From positions 3,169,001-3,233,000 of the forward strand of contig JAWNZC010000473.1 of NCBI GenBank assembly GCA_035771165.1: 64,000 nucleotides of DNA. Reading direction: 5' to 3'. A program made the position numbers and the translations under genes. This DNA comes from Paragorgia papillata. Its lineage: Eukaryota; Cnidaria; Anthozoa; Scleralcyonacea; Coralliidae. Positions 53,898 to 64,000 of this stretch are shown piece by piece. Within the stretch, counting starts at the first letter, position 1, and the number at the start of each line of letters is the position of its first letter. A model generated the notes under the pieces. The model had not been told where the DNA came from and made no database searches. It saw only the letters and a list, made by a program, of their open reading frames with translations.

Positions 53898-54131
53898 TAC
53901 CAAGTTTCCCTTTCCATGTCCTTGGGGTCATTACGATATGACAAAATCTTTGACTATGGACACAGTTTGAGGGACGACCGCGCCAAAATAGTTGTCAATA
54001 AATACCACGAGAGATTGATGGGAAGCGCAAACGACATTATTACCGTCAGAAATGATAACAGATTGAGCAAGGGAATGCTGAGCTATCCGTATTTGCTTCC
54101 ACCATGGATGCCCAACAGTATTCACACTTAA
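53898..54131 (+). CDS. EMI-lipoxygenase last exon
   Basis: Acceptor TATTTTCTAG, phase 0, stop TAA at 54129-54131. It reads SLGSLRYDKIFDYGH, then VVNKYHERLMGS and IITVRNDNR, and ends YPYLLPPWMPNSIHT. Lipoxygenases usually end PNSI plus a terminal Ile whose carboxylate binds iron; here the chain ends in His-Thr. Confidence 0.85.
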   Translation, partial: YQVSLSMSLGSLRYDKIFDYGHSLRDDRAKIVVNKYHERLMGSANDIITVRNDNRLSKGMLSYPYLLPPWMPNSIHT

Positions 54132-55168
54132 TTAGGAATGGGATTCTTTGCATCTTTTTCTCTATATTTGTTAGTATGCTTTACTGTTTTTTTACATGCA
54201 TGGATGCATGCTTATTCCTCTACTTTAATTTTGTCTGACATTTAGGACCGATTGCAGAAATGCCACTTAACCGTTTATTGTTTACAATAATCACGACTTT
54301 TAAAATACTTATGAGTGCGAAAATGCTGACCATGTTAATCAACAATTAAACAATATGTAAGAAGTATGTTCTATACGCCTCTAATGCTTTTATGATTGGT
54401 TGACGACGGTTTAATCTTGTCTAATCGGCCTATGGATAGTAAAAAGACTGGATAGGAAACTTGATGGCGTGAGCATAACAATCATGTTGAAATTGACAAG
54501 TTTTAAAATCACCTACTATATTCAAAGTTTGGGATTAATACAGCTTAAAATGATAATCGAACTACCTGTAAATACAACAAAGCCACAATACGATAAAATT
54601 CCCGTCTATTATTACTCATGTTAAAAGAAAATATCAAGGTTTACTAGGTTAAAAATGCATCGCAAATTCCAAGCAAAACAAAGTACTATTTTGCGACGCC
54701 AGTTCGTTTCCTTTCCAACACAGAAAACATCAAAACAAAGATCAACAACGTTTACCTCGAACACTCGATTGTGGCTTAGGCAGGTTTGTAAGGCGATAAA
54801 ATCTTTTGAAACGTCAACATAGTCATCTGAATGTGAGAATATAAAGAATTTGAAGAAAGTTCACTTAAAAACGTCAGTAAAACAAGCATACACTCACGCC
54901 ATTCGTGACATCACAATTTTCAACTGGGTTTCACTAACCATTTTGCAAACTTAGTGAATGCGATTTAACCAATCAAAAGGCTCAAAACGCCCCACATGAC
55001 TATTAGTTTCCTACCAGTCCTTTTTAACAATCCATGGTCCAACTATAAATCACCATTTCTGCAATTACATGGTCCTTACTATTGTATTTTATTTTGCTTC
55101 TCAATTACTTTGTTTAAGAAAACTTATTTTGTATACGTTAATGATCGAAAACCATTACAGTTCGCATT
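54132..55168. other. 3' flank of lipoxygenase, no gene seen
   Basis: AT-rich intergenic sequence. No clear AATAAA near the stop, and no frame worth calling. Confidence 0.5.
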
Positions 55169-55176
55169 GCTTTTAT

Positions 55177-56037
55177 CAGGGGCGGACTGGACTGGCTACA
55201 TCAGAGGGGCCTGGGCGATTTGCTGTAAAATGGGGCCCGGTTTCCAAATCAAGTTGTTGTGGGTCCGCATGTGTAGGGGGATCCGGGGGGATCATCCGCC
55301 GGAAAATGTTTGAAATTTGGGTCTCTGGGATGGCATTACCCGCATTCTGACAGCAGTTTTGCGCAAACTTTTAATAGTTTTAAAACATGTTTGTAATGGC
55401 ACATTTCGTCATTTTTAACAACGATTTTGTCCAAATTAGGCTTTAAATAGTATATTATTAAATGTAAAAATATGCTTGGACTGTAAGGTCAAAGCCTGTT
55501 AATGCCTGAGGGTTGCCAATAAAAACAAAGGACGACTCATTTCCGTACGCATTCTTTCCCATGCGCTAACCACTTATCGACTATACAACATATATTTTAA
55601 TATATGATTGTAGATCAGATGTTTGAAGTGTTTCAAACTTTTTAGATCCACATTTTCTTTTTGAGTAACCTCAACAAATTGTAAAGAACGACTCGAAGAT
55701 TGGTCCTTGCACTTCCCTCCAACTCCACGGACCCTAAACATTGTTCTCTTTTCAGAGGAGCTGCTTCTTGCAAGTCGTCCACCTTTTTCTTACGCCTTCT
55801 CTGCACCACGTTTAATTGCTTTCTTCATAATTCCGGAACTCGAAACGTCGGAAGAAACTACAGCTTCCACTATAAACGCTAGATAATTATTTTATCCTAG
55901 GCATGTATTGCCTGATTGATACTTTGCCTTTTTTTACTTTTGCAAAGTCAAAAAAATTTAAGGGCCGAAAGGGGGCCCACAGGCAAGGGGCCCACCGGGC
56001 GTTTGCCCGGTAAGCCCGACTGGCCAGTCCGCCCCTG
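55177..56037. mobile_element. Non-autonomous hAT element (TSD GCTTTTAT)
   Basis: 861 bp. Ends CAGGGGCGGACTGG and CCAGTCCGCCCCTG are perfect inverted repeats, flanked by GCTTTTAT at 55169-55176 and 56038-56045. No transposase; short frames inside show no motif. Confidence 0.9.
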
Positions 56038-56045
56038 GCTTTTAT

Positions 56046-57479
56046 TTTAGTACCTCTAACTAAAGTTTTATATTCTAGGCAAACTGTAATAAATTCTTGT
56101 TTTAATTTGTGTGAAAATTTTTTTATTTTTTCTTGAATTTGCCATTCCCCAAAATAGTTTTTAAGGTGGCTAGACATAATAATTTTCATCAAATTCCATG
56201 CATGTGCGATCAGTCGGGAAAACTCGCGTGATAATTCGTGTGCGCAAGAATGCTTGCCAATCAGGGCGTGAAAAATGACATGACGTATGCAAGCTGCTGA
56301 CGCCATCATGCGCTTGTAATGCTGACGCCACCGAAAAATACAAATTTCTAAAAGAAATAGTGTATTTCACTATTTTATCCGGTGACCTATGCTAAAAAAT
56401 TTGTTCAATATCGCTAAAATCTTCCTCTATACCAAAAATATAAAATATTCTATAATTGGAAAAAATATTATTTTTTTGCTTTTGAAAAATATTGGCATTA
56501 CAGATATTTTTTAAATCTTTCTATTGATAGTTTATGCTTGAAAGAAAAGTCTGCAAGAAAAAATGTTAGTAAAAAGAACGGAATTCAAACTTAGAAATAA
56601 TATTTTTTATTTTTTTGCCAATCACGAGCGAGCGGAATCCTAGGTAATGCTGCAATTTGATCGGGCTGTGTGAGCGGGCAATTTTTTACGATATCTGACG
56701 ATTCTGAGCACGGACCGAACGTGATATTTTTTGCAATTAAGAATTTACTGTTGATGGATTTTCATAACTATTTCGCTTGACACTAGAGAAAATAGATTCA
56801 GATGAAAGGTGATTATGATATGAATGAGTCATTTTATTATCCAAATGCTTCTGACAATAGACCTTACCGATTATTGACCGCGTCATCAGCTACAAGCATG
56901 AAAACGAGGCTATTGGTCAAAAATGAAAAAATGTAAACATTCAAGATGGAGTTATTAAAGAGCTGAAATGATGCTACATTTTCCGCTATGCCTCATTCTT
57001 GCTGTCTGCCACAATTCAAGTCCAGGGGAAACCAAAGTGGTGAGAAGCCAGTGTCAAAAAGTTAGGCATGGAAATGTATAGAGTAGACAACGCATAAATT
57101 ATAGTATGTGTCAGCACGCCCAATATACTAAACGAAAGCTTAGAGTTAGGAGATTTTGGATATGATGAAGAGAGACCAAGCCTTTGACCCAGTCTTCCGA
57201 ACGAACCGCCAAAAGTTTGTAAACATTCGCTATGTCAATCAATGCCAACACGATCTCTTACCAAAATTAAGTATATATCTTTTTCTTTGCCAAACCTGTC
57301 CAAACGAAACAATCCTCCGCGAAGTGCCTTGAGCAAATACTTGTGTTTCGTGTTATCGTAAAATGTTTCCCTTCATCTCTTCGTATCGCATGAATCCACT
57401 TCTTGCGTAAAGTCTTGTCTTTCGTAAACTGGTGAAACGTTCAGACAACTGCGAGGCAGTTATAAGTTGGTGTAATGGA
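56046..57479. other. No gene seen
   Basis: AT-rich, with T and A runs. No conserved frame, RNA gene or recognised element. Confidence 0.5.
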
Positions 57480-58205
57480 GAGGTAAATATATTTTGTTTA
57501 CTTGATTTACTGAAAAAAGCGAAACGATAGAACCATAGAAGATGTGTTGTTCATTCGTTTAAGTGCTTGCGAAGGACGTTTGGTAATAGGTGAAAATTTG
57601 TACAAAATTTGCGGCGCGGGTGAAAGGTGATGCCTCTGTTATGGGCCGCTATCAGAAGTATGTTAAGTTTGCTGCTAGCCTGCTACGTCGGTAACTCTGT
57701 GTCTTTCTAGTTGTGTGCGCAATCTTTTACGCGAGTTTCTACATGGCATTTAGCGACATCAGTGGCCACAGATTTGCCTATAGAGGAGTCTAATGACCTA
57801 GCCTGTCTCTCGTTGGTCTTGGGTAAAGAGGCATCACGTTTCACCCGCGTCGCAAATTTGACAAATTTTGTTACAAATTTTCACCAAGTGGTACATTAAT
57901 AAACGTTCTTCGCGAGCACTCAAACGAAAGAACAACACATCTTCTATGTTTCTATCGTTTCGCTTTCTTCAATAAATCAAGTAAAGACTACAAATTTAAC
58001 TCTACTGTTGACCAACATAATTAACCATGCACGTACGTTTCATCCGAGTCGCAAAGTTGACAAATTTTGTTACAAATTTTCACCAACTGATTACCGAAGT
58101 TCTTCGCAAGTGCTTAAATGAAAGAACAATACATCTAATGTGTTTCTATGATTCTATCGTTTCGCTTTCTTCAGTAAATCAATTAAAGACTATATATTTA
58201 ACTCT
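57480..58205. repeat. Three copies of a ~150-bp repeat, one inverted
   Basis: An inverted copy at 57482-57630 and two direct copies at 57835-57990 and 58035-58205 share TTTGACAAATTTTGTTACAA, then CACCAA and ATGTTTCTATCGTTTCGCTT. The direct copies are a tandem duplication. Confidence 0.65.
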
Positions 58206-58501
58206 GGTTTAGACAAACATTAATCGCTCCACTCTTGTCTGTATGTCATGACGATTGTCATGCATATATGCGACTTGGAAATGCGAGAATAACGGATAAA
58301 TTAAAGCATAAAACAACGCGGCCAATATACGAGACGAAAGTCAAGACATTGCAGATTTTGAATATGAATGGAAAGAAGCAAGATTTTGATTCAATCTTCA
58401 GATATGATAGCCAAGACGTTGTAATCCATTTCCAGCATGCATGACGGAGTAATTCCAGACAAAAATGGAACTGGGCGCTAGCGACATAAACCTATTTTTG
58501 A

Positions 58502-58551
58502 CTAGCCTGCTTGCAGACTCCACCTGAATTTGGAGTCTGCACGCAGGCTAA
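58502..58551. repeat. 50-bp hairpin
   Basis: TAGCCTGCTTGCAGACTCC and GGAGTCTGCACGCAGGCTA, a 19-bp stem with one mismatch. Confidence 0.75.
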
Positions 58552-60122
58552 TTTTTTACCTTAATTTCCAAGCGTGATATGAACGCTGTGTCGAAATACG
58601 TTGAATACAGGCAATCGTGTTTTGTGTATTGAATTTCTATCGTAGAATTAGATTGTTTGATTTTCGTCTGTGACCAACGACGTTTAGACTTTAATTATTA
58701 TAGATTTTAGCACTGCATGCGATGTGGTTGCTGCTGCGAGTTTCCGAGTGAACGCCTGACCAGGCGTCTTGTTCTGTCTGTATATAGACATAGATTACGC
58801 AGTCTTTCATAACTTGTGACGATGGAATTTGTTGGGGGTTATCCCCTACCTATACTAAGAAGGTTTCTGATTGGTTTAGATAACCTAACCCAACATCTTA
58901 CGAATTGATAATCGACAATGTGATTGGTTACTTATAGCCAATCAGAAAACTCATTCATATTAGGTAGGTCTTTAATACTGATTTGTAATTATAAGGGGGT
59001 GTTTATGTCGGGCTAGCCCAGTCAGAGAACTGATAAATTACGCATTTACCGCAGCAAGCAAGCGAGCTAGCCCTTCTCAAGTCATGTAAACACGAATAAA
59101 AATCATCTCGCCAAAGCTGGCTAGCTCGGATACCCGGGCTGGCTCGCCTCCATATAAATACCCCCGCAACGACGTTTGCTAACTAATAGGGCTTCGCGAA
59201 GATGACGTCAGTATTGTCGGTTTACTAGTAAATATGTCTGTTGTTCGTATAAGGTTTATAAATAGGAGCCGTACGCTCGAGAAGTCGCGCGAAACAAACA
59301 CTCGAGAATCTAACAACAATTTGGCTACCGCCTCGTGTTTAATTGAGCAAGGTCAACTGGTTTTCATATATCGTAATTCATCGGCGATACAGCTTTGCGA
59401 TGAAATAGGATTATGAAAACTAGATCAAATCGGGGACAATTCCCAATTATCGGCGATCATTGCAAGAACAAAAAGAAATTGTTCCCCCGATGATCGCCGA
59501 CTGTCGCTGATGAATTAAGATAAGCAAAACAAATGAAAACCGAAATCAGATGAAATAAGACAAATTAGGACCCCAGCCCTAAAACCCGATTCTTCGGTTC
59601 TTCCCTTATCTCGAATATTTTCCTCACGCGCATGAGCCTTTTCTTTTTCAGTAACAGCGCTATGACGAGTGAAAGCTTCGTATAGAGCAATAATCGGTTG
59701 TTAAAGGGGCGCCCCTTTTGACAAACAAATATTATTTTACCGCCTTGATCGGTGATCGTCGATTGTCGGATGATCGCCATCATCCCAGACAATCCCCGAT
59801 CGTCGCAAATGTGAACATCGGCGATGATCGGCGATGAAATGCGACAAATGAAAACCAGGCTTAACCGGGGCCAACGATTGCCTCATATAATCGGCCATTA
59901 TGTTCGCAGATACCGACTCATCTCAGCACTGGGGGTTAGGATTAGTGTTTTGATCAGGGTTAGGCTTCATTTTTAATTTTAGTTATAAATTAAAAGTATA
60001 AATCTCAAATATATCAACATCGTATCCAATGAAATTTTGCCTTACGTTGGAAGGTCGGCGAAAATGGCCCTGTAGAATGATTCACTTCTCAAAATTACTC
60101 GAAATGAAAATTGTAGCTTTGG
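58552..60122. other. Intergenic with foldback remnants
   Basis: A MITE relative lies at about 59000-59170 (CTAGCCC.. and ..GGGCTGGCTCG). A CGGCGATGATCGGCG-rich palindromic stretch lies at 59430-59870 with mirrored GATCGCCGA words. No gene seen. Confidence 0.45.
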
Positions 60123-60126
60123 TTAA

Positions 60127-60435
60127 AGGTGATGTACAGTCCGTTCTGCGCATGACCGCAATGTGGTCCCCAAAACATGACATTCGTAGATAATTACATG
60201 AAGTACTCAGCTCAATGTAAACCGTTAGGAGCAACATGGCAGAAAACCAAGCGATTCGGCGAGAATATCTTTTTGGATTTCTTCTATTTCTTCTTAAAAT
60301 GTTTTGTTTTGGGTACAAGTGATGAAGAATAAGCAAGGAAAGCTTACAATCTTGAATAAGGTAGCAGTATATTTTTTGTAAATAAAGATGTAAACATTAG
60401 TTTCGTACATGCGCAGAACGGAATGTACATCACCT
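60127..60435. mobile_element. MITE with TTAA duplication
   Basis: 309 bp with about 29-bp inverted ends (AGGTGATGTACA.TCCGTTCTGCGCATG, one mismatch), flanked by TTAA at 60123-60126 and 60436-60439. TTAA points to a piggyBac-type mobiliser. The inner part of the terminus (ACAGTCCGTTTTGCGCATG) also occurs inverted in the array 5' block (12350-12700). Confidence 0.8.
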
Positions 60436-60439
60436 TTAA

Positions 60440-62703
60440 AGTCAAGAACAACATTAGATATATGCTTGTTTATGACATTGACATGTATATAACGGCGGCT
60501 CTGAAATGTTTCCAAACATTTCGCAACACCAAACTTCATTTGAACTAAGAAATCTTTTCGATACTTCATTGTTCAACATATCGGGGTGTAGTTATCTAGT
60601 ATTGTATAGCTCTGACTCCTTCATCAAATGCATGATGAATGTTACTTTTGAGTCTTCAAATCCGCCATTTTGTTCACGCTAAAAAGCTTTCCCACTGAGA
60701 AACCGCTGGAAATCGTAGCCCGCGCTTCAGGGAGAAAAAGCCTTAGCAACCGACCACCGTGATAAAGTTACGCCAAACAAACTCGATGTGATTCAACTGC
60801 TTCACTAGCTCATGTGGGCATTTTAATAGTTCCTCGGTACATATACGTTCGCTTGTTGTCGATCTTCTAGGTAATATAGTAAATATACTGCTTACTGGGT
60901 AGCACCAAATAATGCAAAAAATACTGATAAACATGTACTATGTCGAACTGCATTTGCACGTCTAGATTAACGCCGTGAAGTTAGCTGCCAGTTCGCCGCT
61001 GCACTGTAGCTCGTTCAATCCAGCTTTTTCACTAACGGCAGGCAAACTGGCAGCTGACTTAACGCAACATTCTGTTTCCGGCATTCCACCCCGTACATCT
61101 CTGGCTACAGTCCCACATCATTCAACGTTATATTAACATCAGATGTTATAAGCAAGATTCAACAACGAAACCATTTAAAATAGTTTGAAGAAAAATTTAA
61201 TTGAGGCGCTTCTTTAACATAATACCGATACATTGATAAATTATAGTATTACGATATTCACTATAGTTTACCCTACATTGATTTGTCTTTTCATTTTAGT
61301 TTTTTGGGGGTTTTTTACATTTTTATACTAAAAATTTACGACACAAATCATGTTGTATTTTAATTTTTTCAATAAAGATACTACTGAACTGCTAATATAT
61401 AGCTCTATAATATTACCCCAACTATAAAAATGCCTTCTTAATGTTATCACCCGAAAAAAGTTTTTTAGTAGCAAATTTAGCTACTAGTGGATTTCCATAA
61501 TTCGATTTCCGTTGTCCAGTTTTGTTGCAATGTATTGTTGCTGTTTAGCCTAAAAAGGAACGGAGCAGTTAATTAAAAAATTGGCAGTATATTTCATGTG
61601 TGCCTAAACCCGGGCACTTTATAGACCTTATTCAAAAATGGCCCCCGCATTAGAATTATTTTATGTTTGTATAAATTAGCCCTTACGCGACCTCGTTTTA
61701 AAGTAAAAATTATTTTGAATTTCCCACGTGAAAACGAGTAGATACATGCATAAGGAGAAAGGAGAAAGGATTGGGGGCTAATCATCCTTACTCGCAGCCA
61801 GTGGCTGAATCACGCGCAGGACGCACCGACGCAGAATGAACAACGTAGACAGCCGCCATATATACGGTGCACAGTTCAGACCAAGGGTCACTAAGATGTT
61901 AGGTGTTGATTTTCTGGAGAGAGGAAACCGGAGAACCCGGCGATAAACCCTCGAAGCACAAGAGAAGTCAACTATAACTCTATACTCACATGAGTTCCAA
62001 GGTGAATGGAGCATTGTAGCAAAAATTATGATGTTCCGAACACGGGAAAATTTATGGGATTTGGCGTGTATTGATGGACGAATATGATAGTTCACTCAGA
62101 GATATATAAATTTCAAAATATATATATATATGTACCAAACTACTTTACTGAGTTGTTCAAAATAGGTCTTAATGTTAACACTGTCTCTTTGTTCGAGAGG
62201 TGAGTGGTAAACATTTTGGGAAAACAATGTAAATTTTGTCCTAATGTCATGCATAAATACAAATTGGTAGTACTGACAGTGTTTTTCGCTTGTTTACAAT
62301 GTAGTATCTCAGAATGATTGAAACGCGCGAGTGCTCGCGTTATTTTCGTAAAATATATATATGAAATTCATCCTCAGGTTGTCAACTCCTATAGCTATAA
62401 CTTGGTGTAACATATATTGGGGAATCATCCCAGACCTAGACATTTTCAAATATATATTTAGGGAAATAATAAATTGTGATTCCGTGATTTTGGCAATTAC
62501 TTCGCTAGTAATGTATTCCTTCACATCTGAGCCAAATTAAGTCTTGCGTAATCGCGAATGTCACACTTAATTTTTGGCGCTGGCCATCTGGCCACCGTTT
62601 TTATTACTATAATGACAATGAGCTGTTAGCTTGCTAGTAGCGGAACCAACGAGATTGCCGAACAGCTCATATATAGTGAGTAGCTATATAATATAATATA
62701 TTA
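60440..62703. other. No gene seen
   Basis: AT-rich intergenic sequence without conserved frames or recognised repeats, other than short TA runs near 62115 and 62680. Confidence 0.5.
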
Positions 62704-63576
62704 TTATATAGCATGCTATCGGATATGAGCTTTTGCGTAATCTGATTGGTTCCCTACTACCAGGCTATCAGCTCATATCCTACTAGTAGAGAAAAACAAG
62801 ATGGCGGCATGTTTTTTTAAACTGCCGAAAAGAGTTGAAATTGACCCTCAAACCAATGTATAAAAAAACAACATTGTGTAAAAATACATTAACAGATACA
62901 CAATTTAACATGTTAAATGGTAAAATTCACCTAAAAATTACTTTAAAAACCCGACTAAATTAACGGGTTGATATTAATTTCAGTTGCCAAACAAAGAAAC
63001 TCACGGTTAAAATCAAGCTTACAACACACATTTCGTAGGAGATTACAAGTAAAGAGCTTTTTTTTTATTTAGATAAGCATTTGGAGCAGTAAAAAGCATC
63101 TTCTTTTTCAAAAACAACCAACTAAGTAATTTAGTTTCACTGCCGAAGGTGTTTCAGTTTCATTTTTGCATGAAATCAAAACCTTTTTCACGACAGCAAC
63201 GCTAATATAAACAACTGACCCACCTTTTGACTTCATAAAGGTACCTTTTAATCTTTTTTGTTGATCTGCTTAACACATTTTTTGCCTCTCGAGCAACATT
63301 TATACAACATTTCGAAGCTGTTTACCGAACAGCTCAGCGAGAAACTCTATGTGAATGCATCATTACGCATGGCGGAAGTATTAGTTGCCTATGCCGGAAG
63401 TTTGTTGTTTCAAACATTTCGCTGTAATGTCTCTTGTACAGTGCTTGGCTATATAATAAAACAGTTATACCATTCGCTCTCGTTGTATACGAACTAATAG
63501 CCAACTCGGCGAAGCGCCTCGTTGGCTATGAGCTCATATACAACTCGAGCTCATGGTATAACTGTTAAATATATAT
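62704..63576 (-). mobile_element. 0.87-kb non-autonomous element, copy 2 (inverted)
   Basis: Reverse complement of 36600-37475, with high identity by eye; a 34-bp phrase (AGCTCATAGCCAAC... region near 63500) is extra here. Ends at ACTGTTAAATATATAT. Confidence 0.75.
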
Positions 63577-64000
63577 GGTAAGATCCGAAAATTTTGCTTT
63601 ATGAGGTTGACAGGAAGATGTACTTTTGTTTCATTCCAGCATATTGGTGTAGGAGGACAATGATCGGCATATCAGTGTACCATCTTTATGATATCCTATG
63701 GGAATTTAGCTCTATTCTTATTGGCAAAACATGATTTTTTATATATAACAAGACACACATTTGCTGGTATACCTCCTGAAAACAGTGTGTTTTGTGGCCC
63801 CTGGCTTTGCCTTGGCATACAAAACACATTGCTTTCCTCGGTGCCAGTAAATAGGTGCACTGGCGTGGTGGCAAGTTTCAGGATGGGGTGGCCAGATTAG
63901 CTTTGGCGCCCCCTCCCCCCCCTCAAAAAAATGGGGAAAAGGGGGAAAGACATTACTGTATTTGATAAATGATCACATTTCTTGTTTTTAAATAACCGAA
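63577..64000. other. No gene seen
   Basis: Contains a C-rich run near 63909-63922. Short overlapping frames are without motif. Confidence 0.5.

Larger units (their letters stand above)
36361..54131 (+). pseudogene. EMI-like domain plus lipoxygenase gene, ten exons found, central exon(s) missing
   Basis: Exons: 36395-36532, 39575-39681, 41278-41642, 44405-44573, 45750-45838, 48307-48508, 49052-49158, 52438-52540, 52621-52836 and 53898-54131. All have AG/GT borders, and intron phases match at every junction except 48508/49052 (phase 1 meets phase 0). The first two exons read as an EMI-like extracellular Cys domain; the rest follow the lipoxygenase fold in order. No PLAT domain was found. The missing part is where lipoxygenases carry the first two or three iron-ligand histidines. 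A putative signal peptide at 36361 is out of frame with the EMI exon. A lipoxygenase oxidises polyunsaturated fatty acids; this copy most likely cannot. Confidence 0.6.

Noticed and set aside
41278..54131. Coral allene oxide synthase-lipoxygenase fusion
   Set aside because: No catalase-like domain or PLAT exon is present upstream; the upstream exons look EMI-like instead.
57711..58444. Small plus-strand frames of 60-69 codons
   Set aside because: They lie on the triplicated repeat or lack any motif and conserved start.
1..64000. CRISPR arrays, bacterial operons, complete rRNA or tRNA genes
   Set aside because: Nothing of the kind seen; repeats are transposon- and microsatellite-type, and genes have introns.

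Overview
The window looks like nuclear DNA of an animal, most likely an anthozoan cnidarian (coral or sea anemone). It is AT-rich and intron-bearing, dense in microsatellites and foldback elements, and carries Polinton, Penelope-like, CR1/L2-like LINE and hAT sequences together with a lipoxygenase gene. The species cannot be named from the sequence alone.

Layout. 1-7.4 kb: part of a Polinton/Maverick (adintovirus-like) element on the minus strand. In transcription order it holds integrase, minor capsid (penton), basic core protein, major capsid protein and the first 25 codons of the maturation protease. The integrase is open; both capsid genes are frame-broken, and a CR1/L2-like LINE sits inside the core protein gene with a 4-bp target duplication. 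7.6-8.9 kb: a 5'-truncated Penelope-like element ending in a hammerhead-type ribozyme motif. 9.0-11.5 kb: a second, frame-broken LINE. 11.5-33.5 kb: an array of degenerate duplicated units. Several units carry a TATA box, a signal-peptide first exon with a splice donor, one or more homologous downstream exons, and a hAT-type MITE at the same site. One unit (27.9-28.9 kb) keeps both exons open and in phase. 34.1-35.1 kb: a tract made almost only of G and T. 36.4-54.1 kb: ten exons on the plus strand read as an EMI-like domain followed by a lipoxygenase, with the exon(s) for the first iron-binding histidines missing. 54-64 kb: no gene recognised, mostly MITEs and foldbacks. Two copies of one 0.87-kb element lie in opposite orientation at 36.6 and 62.7 kb, flanking most of the lipoxygenase gene.

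The most unusual signal is a recurrent +4 base difference between repeat copies. In eight or more places the extra bases are exactly TGCA, and the same tetranucleotide sits at the frame breaks of the Polinton capsid gene and of the second LINE. Next in interest are the split EMI-lipoxygenase gene with all exon phases matching except at one junction, the secreted-peptide gene array, and the paired hammerhead motifs at two Penelope 3' ends.
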